Shown: positions 46,381 through 57,431 of the stretch, in pieces
Layout of the letters: every line of letters begins with the position of its first letter
How positions within the stretch are numbered: position 1 is the first letter of the stretch
Source of the DNA: Cryptomeria japonica
Taxonomy: Eukaryota; Streptophyta; Pinopsida; Cupressales; Cupressaceae
NCBI RefSeq assembly: GCF_030272615.1
Contig: NC_081406.1
Coordinates: 211,336,997 to 211,394,996 of the forward strand
DNA length: 58,000 nucleotides
Reading direction: 5' to 3'
Notes under the pieces: model-generated
The model's input: only the letters and a program-made list of their open reading frames with translations
Told to the model about the DNA's origin: nothing
Database searches by the model: none
Translations under genes and position numbers: made by a program

Positions 46381-49300
46381 TCTCGAAAGACAAGGTGATA
46401 CATGAATAGAGATGCCCTTCCAGCAATTAATAACTTGACCATCCCAAGAAGTAAATTCTCTATTTGAATTGAACTAATTTGAAACATGAGCATTAACCAG
46501 TTCTGATATTGATTTTTCAATATAATTGAAAACATCAGAAAGATGAGATGTTTGCTTTCTAAAAATACGCTTATTTCTTTCCCACCAAAGTGACCATACT
46601 ACTATGGATGGGATCACTTTCCAAATACATGCAAAAAGAGAGGATGAGTATAAGACTGGCCATGACTAGAAAAAATCCCATACATTACCTAGAAGAGGGG
46701 TACTAAAGGAAATCTTATCAAGCACAAACATCCAACAATAGTGAGAAAAATCACATTGGAGGAGGAGATGATCTAACGTTTCACTGTGTTCACCACAAAG
46801 TACACAAGCAAATGGATGTCCAATATTCAATTTAACAAGTCTCTCACTGGTGAGTATTCTCTTATGTAGAGCAAGCCAAGAAAACATCCCTGCCTTGGGA
46901 AGAACACTATTGTTCCAACAGAAATTGTAGGCTCTTTGTGAATAGGATTGAACAAACATTTGATGAATTGCCTTATACGCTTCCTTGATAGAGTACTTTC
47001 CATTCTTCGTAGGGCACCATATCAATTTTTTCAAACCATTAGAGATAAAGATAATGCGGTTCTTGAGAATCAGAGAAAATTTTACCTTTTGACCCGAGGA
47101 GATTGGGAGTAGGGTTGGCTTCTTCCAAATGACACGATTTGAAGGTTTCTCAAGATCATCTATGTAATCATAAAGATGAGAACCCCAATGAGCAGTAAAT
47201 ATAGGGATCACATATACTAGGGACTCCTCAAGATTAAGAGGGGAGAGACCACTCCATGAATCATGCCAAAAGTTGACTTCTTTGCCACTATGTACCTGCC
47301 ATGATAAGTATCTAGTAATCACATTCCTAGAGTCCATCATGAAGTTCCAAACTGTAGACCCTGATGGAGGATCAAGGATAGTAAATATATGTGAAGGGGT
47401 AGGAGTATCTAAATACTTTTCTTGCATAATTTGACACCACAAAGCATGTGTTTTTTCATACATATTCCAAACTAGCTTTCCCCCAAAGGCCTTATTCCTT
47501 TTTGAAAGATCGTGTAGACCCACCCTGCCCATAGATTTGCTTGGAGTCATTTTGTTGAGAGACACAAGCGGGATATTTTTATCCTCTGAAAGATTACCTT
47601 TCCAAATAAAATTCCAAATAATTTTCTCGATATGAGAGACAATATATTTCGGGGCTTGAAGGACTGAAATGTAGTAGTTTGGAATTGTAGCCAGAACAGT
47701 TTTGACAAGAAGGATTCTGCCTGACAGAGATAACCATCTAGCTTTCCACACAAAAATTTTTCTTTTTAATGTGTCAATCACTGAATTCCAAAAAGAAGGT
47801 TTCTCTACTCCCATAAAGAAAGGGATACCCAAGTACGATGATGGAAGAGAATCCACTGGAAAGCCCAATGTCTAGATAATGTTGTTAGACACCATTTTAG
47901 AAGTATTGAATATGAATAGTTTAGATTTCTGCGCACTGATTTTATGTCCAAATCCAGAAGTATATATGTCCAATGTTTTCTTAATATGCCTTGCTTCTTG
48001 TATATTGGAATAGCCAAATAAAAGTGTATCATCTGCAAATAAAGTGTGGGTGATAGAAATTGAGGTATTAGGGATGCATACCCCCTTCCAAAAACCCAGA
48101 CTCAAATGCTTATTGACCAATCTGCTAAGAGCTTATGCCATGATAATGAAAAGAAAAGGTGATAGTGGGTCACCTTGTCAAACCCCTTGGGTGGCTCGAA
48201 AAAAACCAGAAGGATTACCATTAACAATAACTGAAAAATGTGCCCCAGAGAGGCAATTTTTGATCCATTTGCACCACTTATCCGAAAGCCAAACTTTTTA
48301 AGCACTCCCAAAAGAAAGGACCAACATACTTTATCATATGCTTTCAACATGTCTAATTTAGCTATAAAAGCAGGGGACTGTGAAGAGTTAATTGAGTGCA
48401 AAACTTCATGGGCCACAAGTGCACCTTCTGATGTTTCCCTGCCAGGAACAAAACCTCCTTGTTGAAGAGATATTACTTTAGGTATCAAGGATTTTAACCG
48501 TTGATAGATAGCTTTTGTGAAAATATTGTACACAAAATTACATAAGGAGATAGGCCTAAAATCTGCAAAAGATTGAGGGTTATTGGATTTGGGGATAAGA
48601 GCAAGATGGGTTAAATTGAAGTTCTTGAGAATAAATTTTTTTTGTCTTGACTCCTCCAAAGCCATTAAAAGTTCAAAACCTAAAACGTCCCAACACTTTT
48701 GAAAGAATAGTATGGTGAAACCATCAGGGCCTGGAGACTTGTTAGGAGCCATCGAAACTACCACCTCTTGTAATTCAGCAAGAGAGAAAGGTTGCATCAG
48801 ATAATCATTATCACGTTGTGAAATCAGACAAGGAATGGAGTCTAACAATATGTCGACACTGGACTCCTCAGGAACAAAAGGAGGGGAGGGAGCAAGAAGA
48901 TTTTTATAGAAGAGTTCACCCTCTTCCCTAATTTCTTGTTCATTAGTTAATTTTTCCCTCGAAGAAGAGGCATTTATAGAAAAGATAGTAGATGTAGCTT
49001 GCTTAATCTTTGCAGATGCCTGGAAGAATTTAGTATTTTTATCTCCTTCTTTTAGCCATAATTCTCTTGATTTTTGTCTCCAATATTCCTCCTCTCTATA
49101 GCACAATTCTTCCCAGTAGCTTTGTAAATGCTTCCGCTTTGAGAAAGTTTATGGATTAATCCAAGTAGAAAAGATAAGTTCATTGATGTCCTTTAATTCC
49201 TTCTCTATCTTTGTTTTTTCTACAAAGATATTTTTGAATACTTCCCTATTCCATACTTTGATATTTGCTTTTACAAATTGCATTTTCTTATAAAGTTGGA

Positions 49301-50144
49301 ACATTTTGTTCCCCCTATAGAAGGGGGCACTCACCCACCATTGAAAAAGAAGAGCATGAAAATGTGGGTGTCGAAACCACATTCTTTCAAACTTAAAAGA
49401 AGATCTATGATGAGAAACTTCATATTTATCTAGGCATAATTTGATAGGAAAATGGTTAGACCTGAAGAACGATAGAATTTTAGAGCTGAACGTATATTTC
49501 TGAAGGATCCATTCATATGAAGTGAAAAATCTATCCAATCTACTTGCAATTTGAAGGGAAGTTCTTCGGTTTGTCCATGTAAATTGACCATTAGAAGGTG
49601 AAATGTCAGAAAGGGCGTTATCAGACACGAAAGATCTAAAGTCTTCAATCACCTTAGATGTTGTAGGATTGCCTCCCTATTTCTCATCCTGAGACAAGAT
49701 GGTATTAAAATCACCTCCTAAGATGATTTTCTGAACTCCCTGTTGTTGGATCTGACAAGTTATAGTATTCCAAAGAGCATGTTTCTCTTGAGGAGTTGTT
49801 GGGCCATAGATATTAAAGAGAACAAAGGATAAATCAAAAATTTTAATAAGAATAAGATGCTAGTTTGTCCCTTGGCTCAAAATTTTTTCTTTGATTGTCC
49901 TGGTATTCCACAAGGTCAGAATACCACTGGAAGCCCCTACTACAGGAATATGTATGAAATCCCATAAAGTCCATTTTTTAAATTTTTTTTGAGAGGCTTC
50001 ATCTGAAAGTTTTGTTTCTTGTAATAAAATGATGTCTACTTGGGAAGAATCCAACTGCTGCTTGATCTGTCCCCTCTTGTCAGAGGCATTCAAACCTCTG
50101 ACATTCCAAGATAAGACCCTCATTGCATCTGAGAAGAACAACAT
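46381..50144 (-). pseudogene. LINE ORF2: endonuclease and reverse transcriptase
   Basis: ORF2 nicks the target and copies LINE RNA there. The endonuclease part starts M-R-V-L-S-W-N-V-R-G (ATG 50123, or 50144) with Q-E-T-K, G-G-D-F-N and, near 49440, S-N-H-F-P where S-D-H is usual, a change likely to harm catalysis. RT follows: N-K-S-P-G-P-D-G-F (about 48730), F-R-P-I-S-L-C-N (about 48550), A-K-L-D-M-L-K-A-Y-D-K-V (about 48360) and F-A-D-D (about 48040). A zinc-binding reverse transcriptase tail with C-x2-C...H-x4-H-like spacing lies near 46750-46800. Stops are at 49860, about 49679, 49149 and 47869. A frameshift lies near 48290. Confidence 0.92.
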
Positions 50145-50191
50145 GTTCTTCTCGGTCTTGTGTGGGGTGAAAACTTGTCTACAATTGTAGT

Positions 50192-52073
50192 CTAGATACC
50201 TACTACAATTTCTTCTTGGGTTTTAAGGATCTTTGGCTTCTGACCTCTTTTTTTAGGTGTTTTATATAACAGAGGAGATAAAGAAATTGTTTGAACGAGA
50301 GAGAGATGTTGAGAAAAATCAAAGTCAAGTTGTGTGGAAGGCTGAAAGGGTTGATATGAATTATCTTCAACCACAAGGTGTTCAACATGACTAGATTCTA
50401 ATAAGGATGAGGAAATGGGTGGTGAAGTATTGAGAGCAAGAGGCATAGCATCAACAGCAGGGACACCCTGAATTTCCAGAAATTCCTCAAGAGCAATTTC
50501 ATCTATCAAGTTCAATGCAACAAAGATAAGGATATCATGTGCCATTAATTCAATATTTGGAGTATCCGATGAGGATCCAACAGTGGGAGGACTGTGTTGA
50601 ATCACATGGAAAGGTTGGCAATTAAACATCAAGTTGTGAATCAGGTTGACCTTTGCATTATGTGATATATAGAGTTCCTGGAGTTGAGTATTTGAGTCTC
50701 CCATAGAAGTTAGACTCAAAAAAGAAGAAGTGGGCTACCTAAAGAGAGAGGAAGCAAATATTTTCTTATATAACCAATCAACCAGGATTGAAGAGCAGTG
50801 GATCTTAAAAGATACTTTCTTGTATCTCCCCCCAAATTTTTGCAAAGAACTTAAACCAAAAATAGCAACCTGATAGTGAGGAGATTTCTTCAAATTGGAG
50901 GGCTTTGTTTTTTTTTCTGCTGGAAGTAAAGTGTCAGTCATAGAGCCCAAAAAGGATTGAGAAGGAATTAGAGAGAGAGGAGGAACATCTTGAAACTGAA
51001 CACCTTGGAAAGGTCTTGCAATATTATCAACATTGTTCAGAGGTACAGAACTCTCTGTTGAGTCAATTACACTTGTTGTCCCATTTGGTGTAGAAGGAGG
51101 AGATGGAGCAGATTGATAAAAGGAGCATTTATGGTAATCAGTCACAAAGTCCTTGCAGATCCTAACAACATCAATGCCCGAACCTTGACACTGTGAATTA
51201 AAATGAACCAATTTATCTATGCGGTCATCAATATCTCTAGTACCCTGTATGCAAATGTCTTGATTCCATTTCCCTATGGAGGAAGTCATTACAATGGACT
51301 TGGGAAGTGGCTTTGTGAGGTTTAGCAATAAGCATACCCTAATGGTTAAATGGGCTAGTTCATATGGGATAAGATCATGCTTGATAAAAATACCCATTTG
51401 GTTAGCCAAAATTTCCACAATATCTGGATCACGATATTCAAGCAGGAGCCCCAGGAGAGTAATCCAAAAAGGCATGAAAAGAGGGGGAACTGACTCCAGG
51501 CTAAAATTTGGAACCCACACCAAAGTGATAATACCAATACCCTTACAGAACCATCCCTTATATCTATGAACATAATTTCTATGTTCTTTAGAATAAAAAA
51601 TGGCAATAAAAAAGAGAGATTGCTTATCCATCAAAAAAATATCCTTCAAGCCCAGCCAATTCTGTTTAGCCCAAAATGAAAGTTGCATAAAGGAAATAGT
51701 AGAAAGAATTTTACCAATGAGGGTTGTGGTGCATAGCAGATCTATTTGAGGCTGAATAAGGTGGTCCGACAAGATGATCTTATACACACCTTCAAATTTG
51801 CCTAATTTTCCAATATTAGCAACAATCTTGTTCTTTGGCGAGACTAGAGCCTGACTACCCTCTTTAGTTGTATCATTTAGACATTTCCCATTACCTTTTG
51901 CATCCAAGTTTTATGCTTGTGGATCTAGAAGTAATGTGCAAGGGGTTTTCCTTCTCCAGCTCTATGTAATCTATTTTGGTTTGAAGGGTGCTCCTTGGCA
52001 CAAGTTGTTTATTGGGAGATTGTTTGGGGTTGAAAGAAATTTGGGGTTTATCAACTGGGTATTGTTTGGCCAA
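50192..52073 (-). pseudogene. LINE ORF1
   Basis: ORF1 of plant L1 elements is an RNA-binding protein. The frame at 51907-50735, continued to 50192 through one TAG at 50735, is rich in hydrophobic and aromatic residues in its first part and Pro/Ser-rich later. The middle (about 51640-51330) has the W-G-F/W-x-V-N pattern of DUF4283-type ORF1 proteins. A clear zinc knuckle is not seen; Cys residues near 51190 and 51170 may be its remains. The N-terminus probably starts in another frame (ATG 52073), joined by a frameshift near 51895. It ends 48 bases before ORF2. Confidence 0.7.
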
Positions 52074-52239
52074 GTCACATATGATGGAAGATTAGCAGGA
52101 TTAGATTGTGATTTGGATAGAGAACAATGTGAGAGCAATGGTGTCCCCTCACAAATGTCAAACGGGGGTTGTGGTGTTCGATCTAGTCGGCATGCAAACC
52201 GATGTCGCATGAATCTTCTTTCTCTCCCCTTATCCTGAA

Positions 52240-52921
52240 GCCTACCTGGAAACCACTAGAATCCATCAAAAGAGCATCTATTCTCTGATATATCTCTATG
52301 TAGCTGCCATGTAACCCGCCTAACTCCCACAGGTCCAGGTCCTAGTAACCCTAGTTGCATGTTTTGCTGCATCACTCTGAGTTACTCAATTCTCAACTTC
52401 CTCTCACCTTGCACGATCATGAAGAATAATGCACAGTAATACTTCTAGCATCGATACTAGGCATGAAGCACTTGATGGCTACTACCTCACATCCTCCTAC
52501 GATGGCCGCCTATAGCCCCACCGCCGACCCTCACAACCTCTTAGGTTGGGGTTTGAGAGGATCGTATTCGTAGAGGATTGCGTTCGCAGAGCAGAGGAAC
52601 CCACAGTGAATGTTGGCTGCCTATTTCTTCCCCAATTTTGTCAGCTAGGACTCACCAACAAAATCTTCGTGAACTGTTGTTGCGTAATGCTTCCATGCTA
52701 CAGCGACACCCCCTAATCATAGCCACTATAGATATTCTAGACAACTTTACCCCTACATATTCGAACACCTAGGCACAATGTAAGCCCAAGGTCATGACCC
52801 AGTCAGCAATGGCGGCTAGGGTTCACAAAGGATCACGTTCACAGAGCCTTAACGTGGAGCAATGGTGGCTGGGGTTCACAGAGTCGCGTGATGCTTCCAT
52901 GGTAGCTCGGGTTCGCAGACC
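52240..52921 (-). promoter_or_regulatory. LINE 5' UTR with short internal repeats
   Basis: It is more GC-rich than its surroundings. On the plus strand the words GGTTCACA, GGTTCGCAGA and CGTTCGCAGAG recur near 52569, 52580, 52820, 52840, 52875 and 52908, suggesting diverged tandem units. Plant L1 promoters are internal and lie in this region. No gene is visible. Confidence 0.5.
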
Positions 52922-52937
52922 CATGCCTTATCATGTT
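52922..52937. repeat. LINE target site duplication, right copy (16 bp)
   Basis: It matches 45359-45374 exactly and marks the LINE 5' end at 52921. Confidence 0.85.
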
Positions 52938-53760
52938 ATTATGAGTTATCTTCTTATTTAATAATTCATGCCTTCCTATCATATTGTGTGCTTATCTACC
53001 TTATCATGTTCCTAAAAGTCATATTGGTGATATCATGTCTTCCCATTTTACATATGCTTATATGATCCTTATCCCACATTTAGGACTATTTTCACTTTTT
53101 TATTTTCCTATAACCTAGACAAATTTATGTGCCTTATGTTTGTCTCCTATGAATCTACATGTTATATTGTACTTGTTTTTCATATCATAGGCAAACATCT
53201 ATTCTTTAATGATTATATCTAGGATATATTCTTATTTACGTATTATTCAATAAGTCTTTCTCATTACACAATGTTTATCATGACAATAATACACTTTTCA
53301 TTAGTATATCTTCATAAAATCTTACATCTCCTTATACATTTAGTTTTCTTGAATTATATTTCCCTCTTCTTGAATTCATTGCACACATTATATGCAACCA
53401 ATTGAATGGGGTATACTAATATCACTAGTATTCTTATGTTGAGATTTGCTAAAGTGCACTATGCTAGACAAAGGGTCATCATCATATTTTAGGTGAATCC
53501 CAATGCCACAACATAATCATGCCTATAGTGTCATACCACATTACTATCATTGCACTCGTTGAAGTATTACAATATCACCTTTTATCAAGGTACAATTCTT
53601 AACCCTTTGATTTTTTTTATACTTTCTCATTTTTCATGGACAATAAAATAAAAAAATATTGATCAAGAAGAACTTGACCCCCAGAATTCAACTACCTTTA
53701 TCTAAGGTATTTCAAAATATTATCATCATTACAAACATCTAAGGTATTTTCATGAATTAT
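52938..53760. other. AT-rich old repeat sequence between the LINE and E2
   Basis: This continues the stretch that ends at 45358. No gene is visible. Bases 53345-53415 resemble 42900-42970 with many changes. Confidence 0.45.
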
Positions 53761-54059
53761 TGTAGACACCTAAAAATGGTCAACGCTTGCGGAGTCATAC
53801 TTTAACATTTGCGCATTGCCTCGTTTTAGGTTTTTGCATCGCATTAACATTTCTCCTATGATACGCACTTGGTTTTTATCATTTGCGAACATCGAGTCAT
53901 TCTTCTACATTCTTCCTTTATCTCGCTCTTGAATTTGGTCTTGTCGACAATAATCTCCAGTCATGATTTTAATCAATCTTATCCTATTGCATCAATGTGC
54001 GTGCTTATTTGTCATCATTTTGGACATCGTCAATCCTAATTAGGGTTTTGTCCTCCTGT

Positions 54060-54370
54060 CAATCTTGCGATCGATTTGTCATCGATCGTTGTCCTCTTAT
54101 CAATCTTGTTGATTTATTATCAATCCTTCAATCTTGTCGATTAACGATCGATTTGTCATCGGTCGTTGTCATGTTCAATCTTGTCATTTTGCGATTGATT
54201 TGTCATCAATCGTGGTCATTTTCAATCCTGTCATCTTGCAATCCATTTTGTCATCAATCCTTGTCCTCTTGTCAATCTTGTCATTTCGTGATCGATTTGT
54301 CATCGATCGTCGTCTTTCTCAATCGTGTCAATTTGGATCAATTTGTCATTGTTCCTCGTCAATTGGCGCA
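54060..54370. repeat. Array of a TCGATTTGTCATCGATCG-like phrase in the E2 LTR
   Basis: About seven copies of ATTTGTCATCRATCGT plus CTTGTCAATCTTGTC-like filler recur at about 35-55 base spacing. The phrase contains the self-complementary CGATCG. Confidence 0.75.
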
Positions 54371-54984
54371 TTTTATCAATTAAATCATTTATCACATTGG
54401 TCATTTATCAATCCAAAATTAAATCATGATCGAGTCAATTATCTTTCAAGACCTAATTGTCATTCTTGCATTGCTAATTCATCTTCTAGGGTTTTGTGAT
54501 TTCATCATTTAACCTGGTTTGTCATTTCCTCCTCTAGGATTAATAATTTATTTATTTTATCCTAAGTCTTCTTGTCACAATTAAATGTTCATTTAATTGG
54601 CTAATTATTCCTCTCTTTGTGAATTAATTAATAAATGAAAAATTATTAATTAATTCACTTAATTTCCTAATTTTCATCAATTTCATCTTTTTCTAATTTC
54701 TTAATTCCTCTTTTTCTATTTTTCCATTTTCTAAATTCCTAATTTCAATTTCCTCCTATTTCTCTCCTAAATTCATGGAAATGACATGTCAATTTGTCAT
54801 AAATTTGTCATAATTGACAATCAATCAATTTTGACATAGAAGTTGTCATAATTTGTCATAAATTATCAATCAACAAATTTTGCATAGAAAGTGCATAATT
54901 TGTCATAATTTATCATAATTGACATAATTTATTTGCAATTTCCATTTGAATTGCATCATGCTAATCTTGTCATCTCTCCAATTT

Positions 54985-54995
54985 GTCTATAAATT
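54985..54995 (+). promoter_or_regulatory. Candidate TATA box of E2
   Basis: TCTATAAATTG lies about 360 bases before the LTR end in plus orientation, a likely core promoter for the gag-pol transcript. Confidence 0.5.
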
Positions 54996-55356
54996 GGATG
55001 AATTTCTTCAATCAAACCCCTTAATTAATAATTGGTAATCAAACTATCGAATTTACACTTCTAGTACTCTTGATCAAAAATCTTGTCTACTTGCTTTCAA
55101 TTGTGTGTATGCACTTGTAGGTGAGATCCACAACCAAACCATTTGGAGAGGAAAGAAGAACAATGGAGCCGCATGAAGGAGCATTCAGATCTACATTTGG
55201 TTTGCATAATCTTTAGTTTTGAATGTTTCATTTTCATGTCTTTATTGAGTGTTGTTTAGGATAGATCATTGCAATTGTGCTTTCGTGATTGAGCTATTGA
55301 TTAGTATATTTTTATCTTGTTTGTGATGATTTCCTATTTCCTAACGTACATTAATT

Positions 55357-55369
55357 GGTGAACCCGACG
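55357..55369 (+). promoter_or_regulatory. Primer-binding site of E2
   Basis: TGGTGAACCCGAC lies six bases after the LTR end and is identical to the E1 site at 18302-18314. Confidence 0.85.
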
Positions 55370-57431
55370 TAAACACTAACCTTCTAACCTCTTTATGGTG
55401 TTTTTGAGTGCTTTCAAGTTGATTTGCAGGCCAAAAAACCCAAAAACAGGGTCGTGCAGGGTTTTCTAGAGACTCCTGCGCCTGTGTTGAGCAACCTGCG
55501 CCTGTGCTGAGCATTCTGCGCTTGTGTTAAAGACATTTTGTGCTTGTGTCATGGGTTTTGTGCCTGTGTCATGGGTTCTGCGCCTATGTAAAGTCCAGAA
55601 TAGGGGTAAAAATGCAGTGTTTTACTTGAAATTGGTTTAGTTTTTGCATTCTGTTTTCTGTGCTTTGGATTTTGGTACTAATTATCTATGCAGAATCTTG
55701 GCATACATATGGAAAAGACAATAAATCAAACTACTAACATGTGTTATGCAGAATCGATAGTCAAAGACAAGAAATCAAACTTCTAACTTGGGTTTTGCAG
55801 GTTGCCTTGGAGAAACAATTAAACTTGGTGTTTGTCTTTAAATGTTTTAGGCACCTAGTGATTTCTAATAGGTTGGAATGAACATGTTTTTGCTTTGATT
55901 TTTGAGTGTGGCATTGGAGTAGGAGAGTATGCTCTCATCCTTTCAAGGTGATCAGAAATCCAGATCTTCGATACCATTCTTTTGTCTTTGATTGTGTGTC
56001 TCCTTTAGAGGGCCTGCCTTCCCGACCACTTTGCTTTTGTAAGCAAGTGATAATCATGAGAAGGGAACAACCCAAAGTGAGTATGGCTAGAATTCCTTGG
56101 CATTCTAACTCACTATAAAAAAATACCCGATGAGCGAAAGCTTTGAAGGAAGTGTTACGTGGGAATTGCAGTTACTTGGGAAGTGATGACCCTTGAACTC
56201 TTTCTCATATCAACATCTAAGTAGGGCCTCTTGGTCTAAATCGTGCTTGCGTGACTACATTTGTTTGGTATCTTGATGGGCTTAATGTCTCAATCACGCT
56301 TGCGTGACATCAAGGAGTAACACTTAACAGAAAACCTTACTAAACACCTTGTTTTTAGAGGCCAAAAACCCTTCTAGTTGCTTGAGAAGGACAAATTCGG
56401 ATACTTGGAAGAGATACTAAGTTCGCCATGGGGAGACTTCCATGGGGACTGATGCTTGGCTGCCCTGAGAAGTGAGTGCCGTGGAGGGGAGCCCGTGCGG
56501 TCAAGCATCTATGTATTCTCCTTGAATCCCATAATAAGTCTACCTCTCAAGTACCTACTGTCCTTACCTACCATAAGAAATGTGTGAATGAGCATGATTG
56601 TCTTGAGTCTAAGTTAAAATATCTTGTCTTCTTTACTTGTCAAAAGTTGAATTGCATCTCATTGCAAAAACAAGGCAAATTGATTCAAAACAAGGTTAAA
56701 ACATAAGAACATTTCATCCAACAAAGTTCAAAACACCTTCAAACATGGTTGTCAAACATTGTTCAAAATCTTGTCTCAACATTCATGTCACTTACATTTA
56801 GGTTCATCCTAGGTTTGCATTTTGCAAAGTCATTGTCAAGTACCAAGGTTAGGTTTCACCTAAGTCATACTCCTTTGCATATCAGTAAGGGTCATACATT
56901 TTCATGTGTCCTCTTGCATTAAAGTCATAACTTTGTCATACATTCATATTTGCATACCCTAGGTCCCTTCATTAAGCTTAGGTCATTATCATATCATATT
57001 AGGGTCATTTGCATATTAATTGTCCCTTTGCATATAGTGTCAAAACTAGGTTTTGTCATACTTGAGTAATCCAAATCTTTGATAAACCCTAAGTCATTGT
57101 TAGGAAGTCTAGACCTTGTTAAATCTTTTGTCCTTTTGTCATCAATATCATTTGGTCAAACCTAGCTTAGTGTCCAAGCATATAGGGGAGACATTGTCAC
57201 CTTGTCCTTTGTCACTTAGTCCTTTTGTCCTTTGAGGTCTAGACATCATTTCAATTTCCTAAGGGTCTCTTTCTTAGATTTGCATTCCAAAAAGTTTGTC
57301 AAAATCTTGAAAAACAACCAAAAAACATAGGTTGCATTCTTGCCATAGATTGCATTCTCATTTATTTAGTTTGCATTTAGTTGCATATCATACATTATCC
57401 TTGAAAAATCCCAAAAACATTGCATAGTGAC
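55370..57431 (+). other. Leader of E2
   Basis: This 2-kb leader holds a repeat of a CTGCGCCTGTG-like phrase (55480-55590) and a pair of diverged copies near 55690-55800 (AAAGACAAKAAATCAAAC words). The part 56700-57300 is rich in GTCAT and TTTGTC words. No gene is convincing; frames at 55906 and 56476 are short and have no recognisable content. Confidence 0.6.
55480..55590 (+). repeat. CTGCGCCTGTG phrase repeat in the E2 leader
   Basis: Six copies of a phrase like TGCGCCTGTG (variants TGCGCTTGTG, TGTGCTTGTG, TGTGCCTGTG, TGCGCCTATG) occur at about 20-22 base spacing after the primer-binding site, at the place where E1 has its AGCGCTTTTGT array. Confidence 0.8.

Larger units (their letters stand above)
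45373..52921 (-). mobile_element. Full-length L1-type LINE, minus strand
   Basis: The element is about 7.5 kb from its 5' end at 52921 to a poly-A tail seen as T7-G-T8 at 45373-45389, with a 16-bp duplication at both sides. It holds a 5' UTR (about 52240-52921), ORF1 (52073-50192), ORF2 with endonuclease, RT and RNase H (50144-45849), and a 3' UTR (45390-45848). The layout is that of plant L1 elements with an RNase H tail. LINEs are often 5'-truncated, so a complete one is of interest. Frameshifts in ORF1 and ORF2 and several stops make it inactive. Confidence 0.92.
53761..55350 (+). repeat. E2 5' LTR
   Basis: It opens TGTAGACACC and closes AACGTACA. It holds the phrase array at 54060-54370 and a run of TTTGTCATAATT-like words at 54780-54960. 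Open frames in it (53997-54499) are translations of the array. The partner LTR is outside the window, so the right end rests on the TG...CA rule and the primer-binding site. Confidence 0.85.

Noticed and set aside
53997-54499. Two overlapping plus-strand frames of 128 and 121 codons
   Set aside because: They are translations of the phrase array in the E2 LTR in two frames at once.
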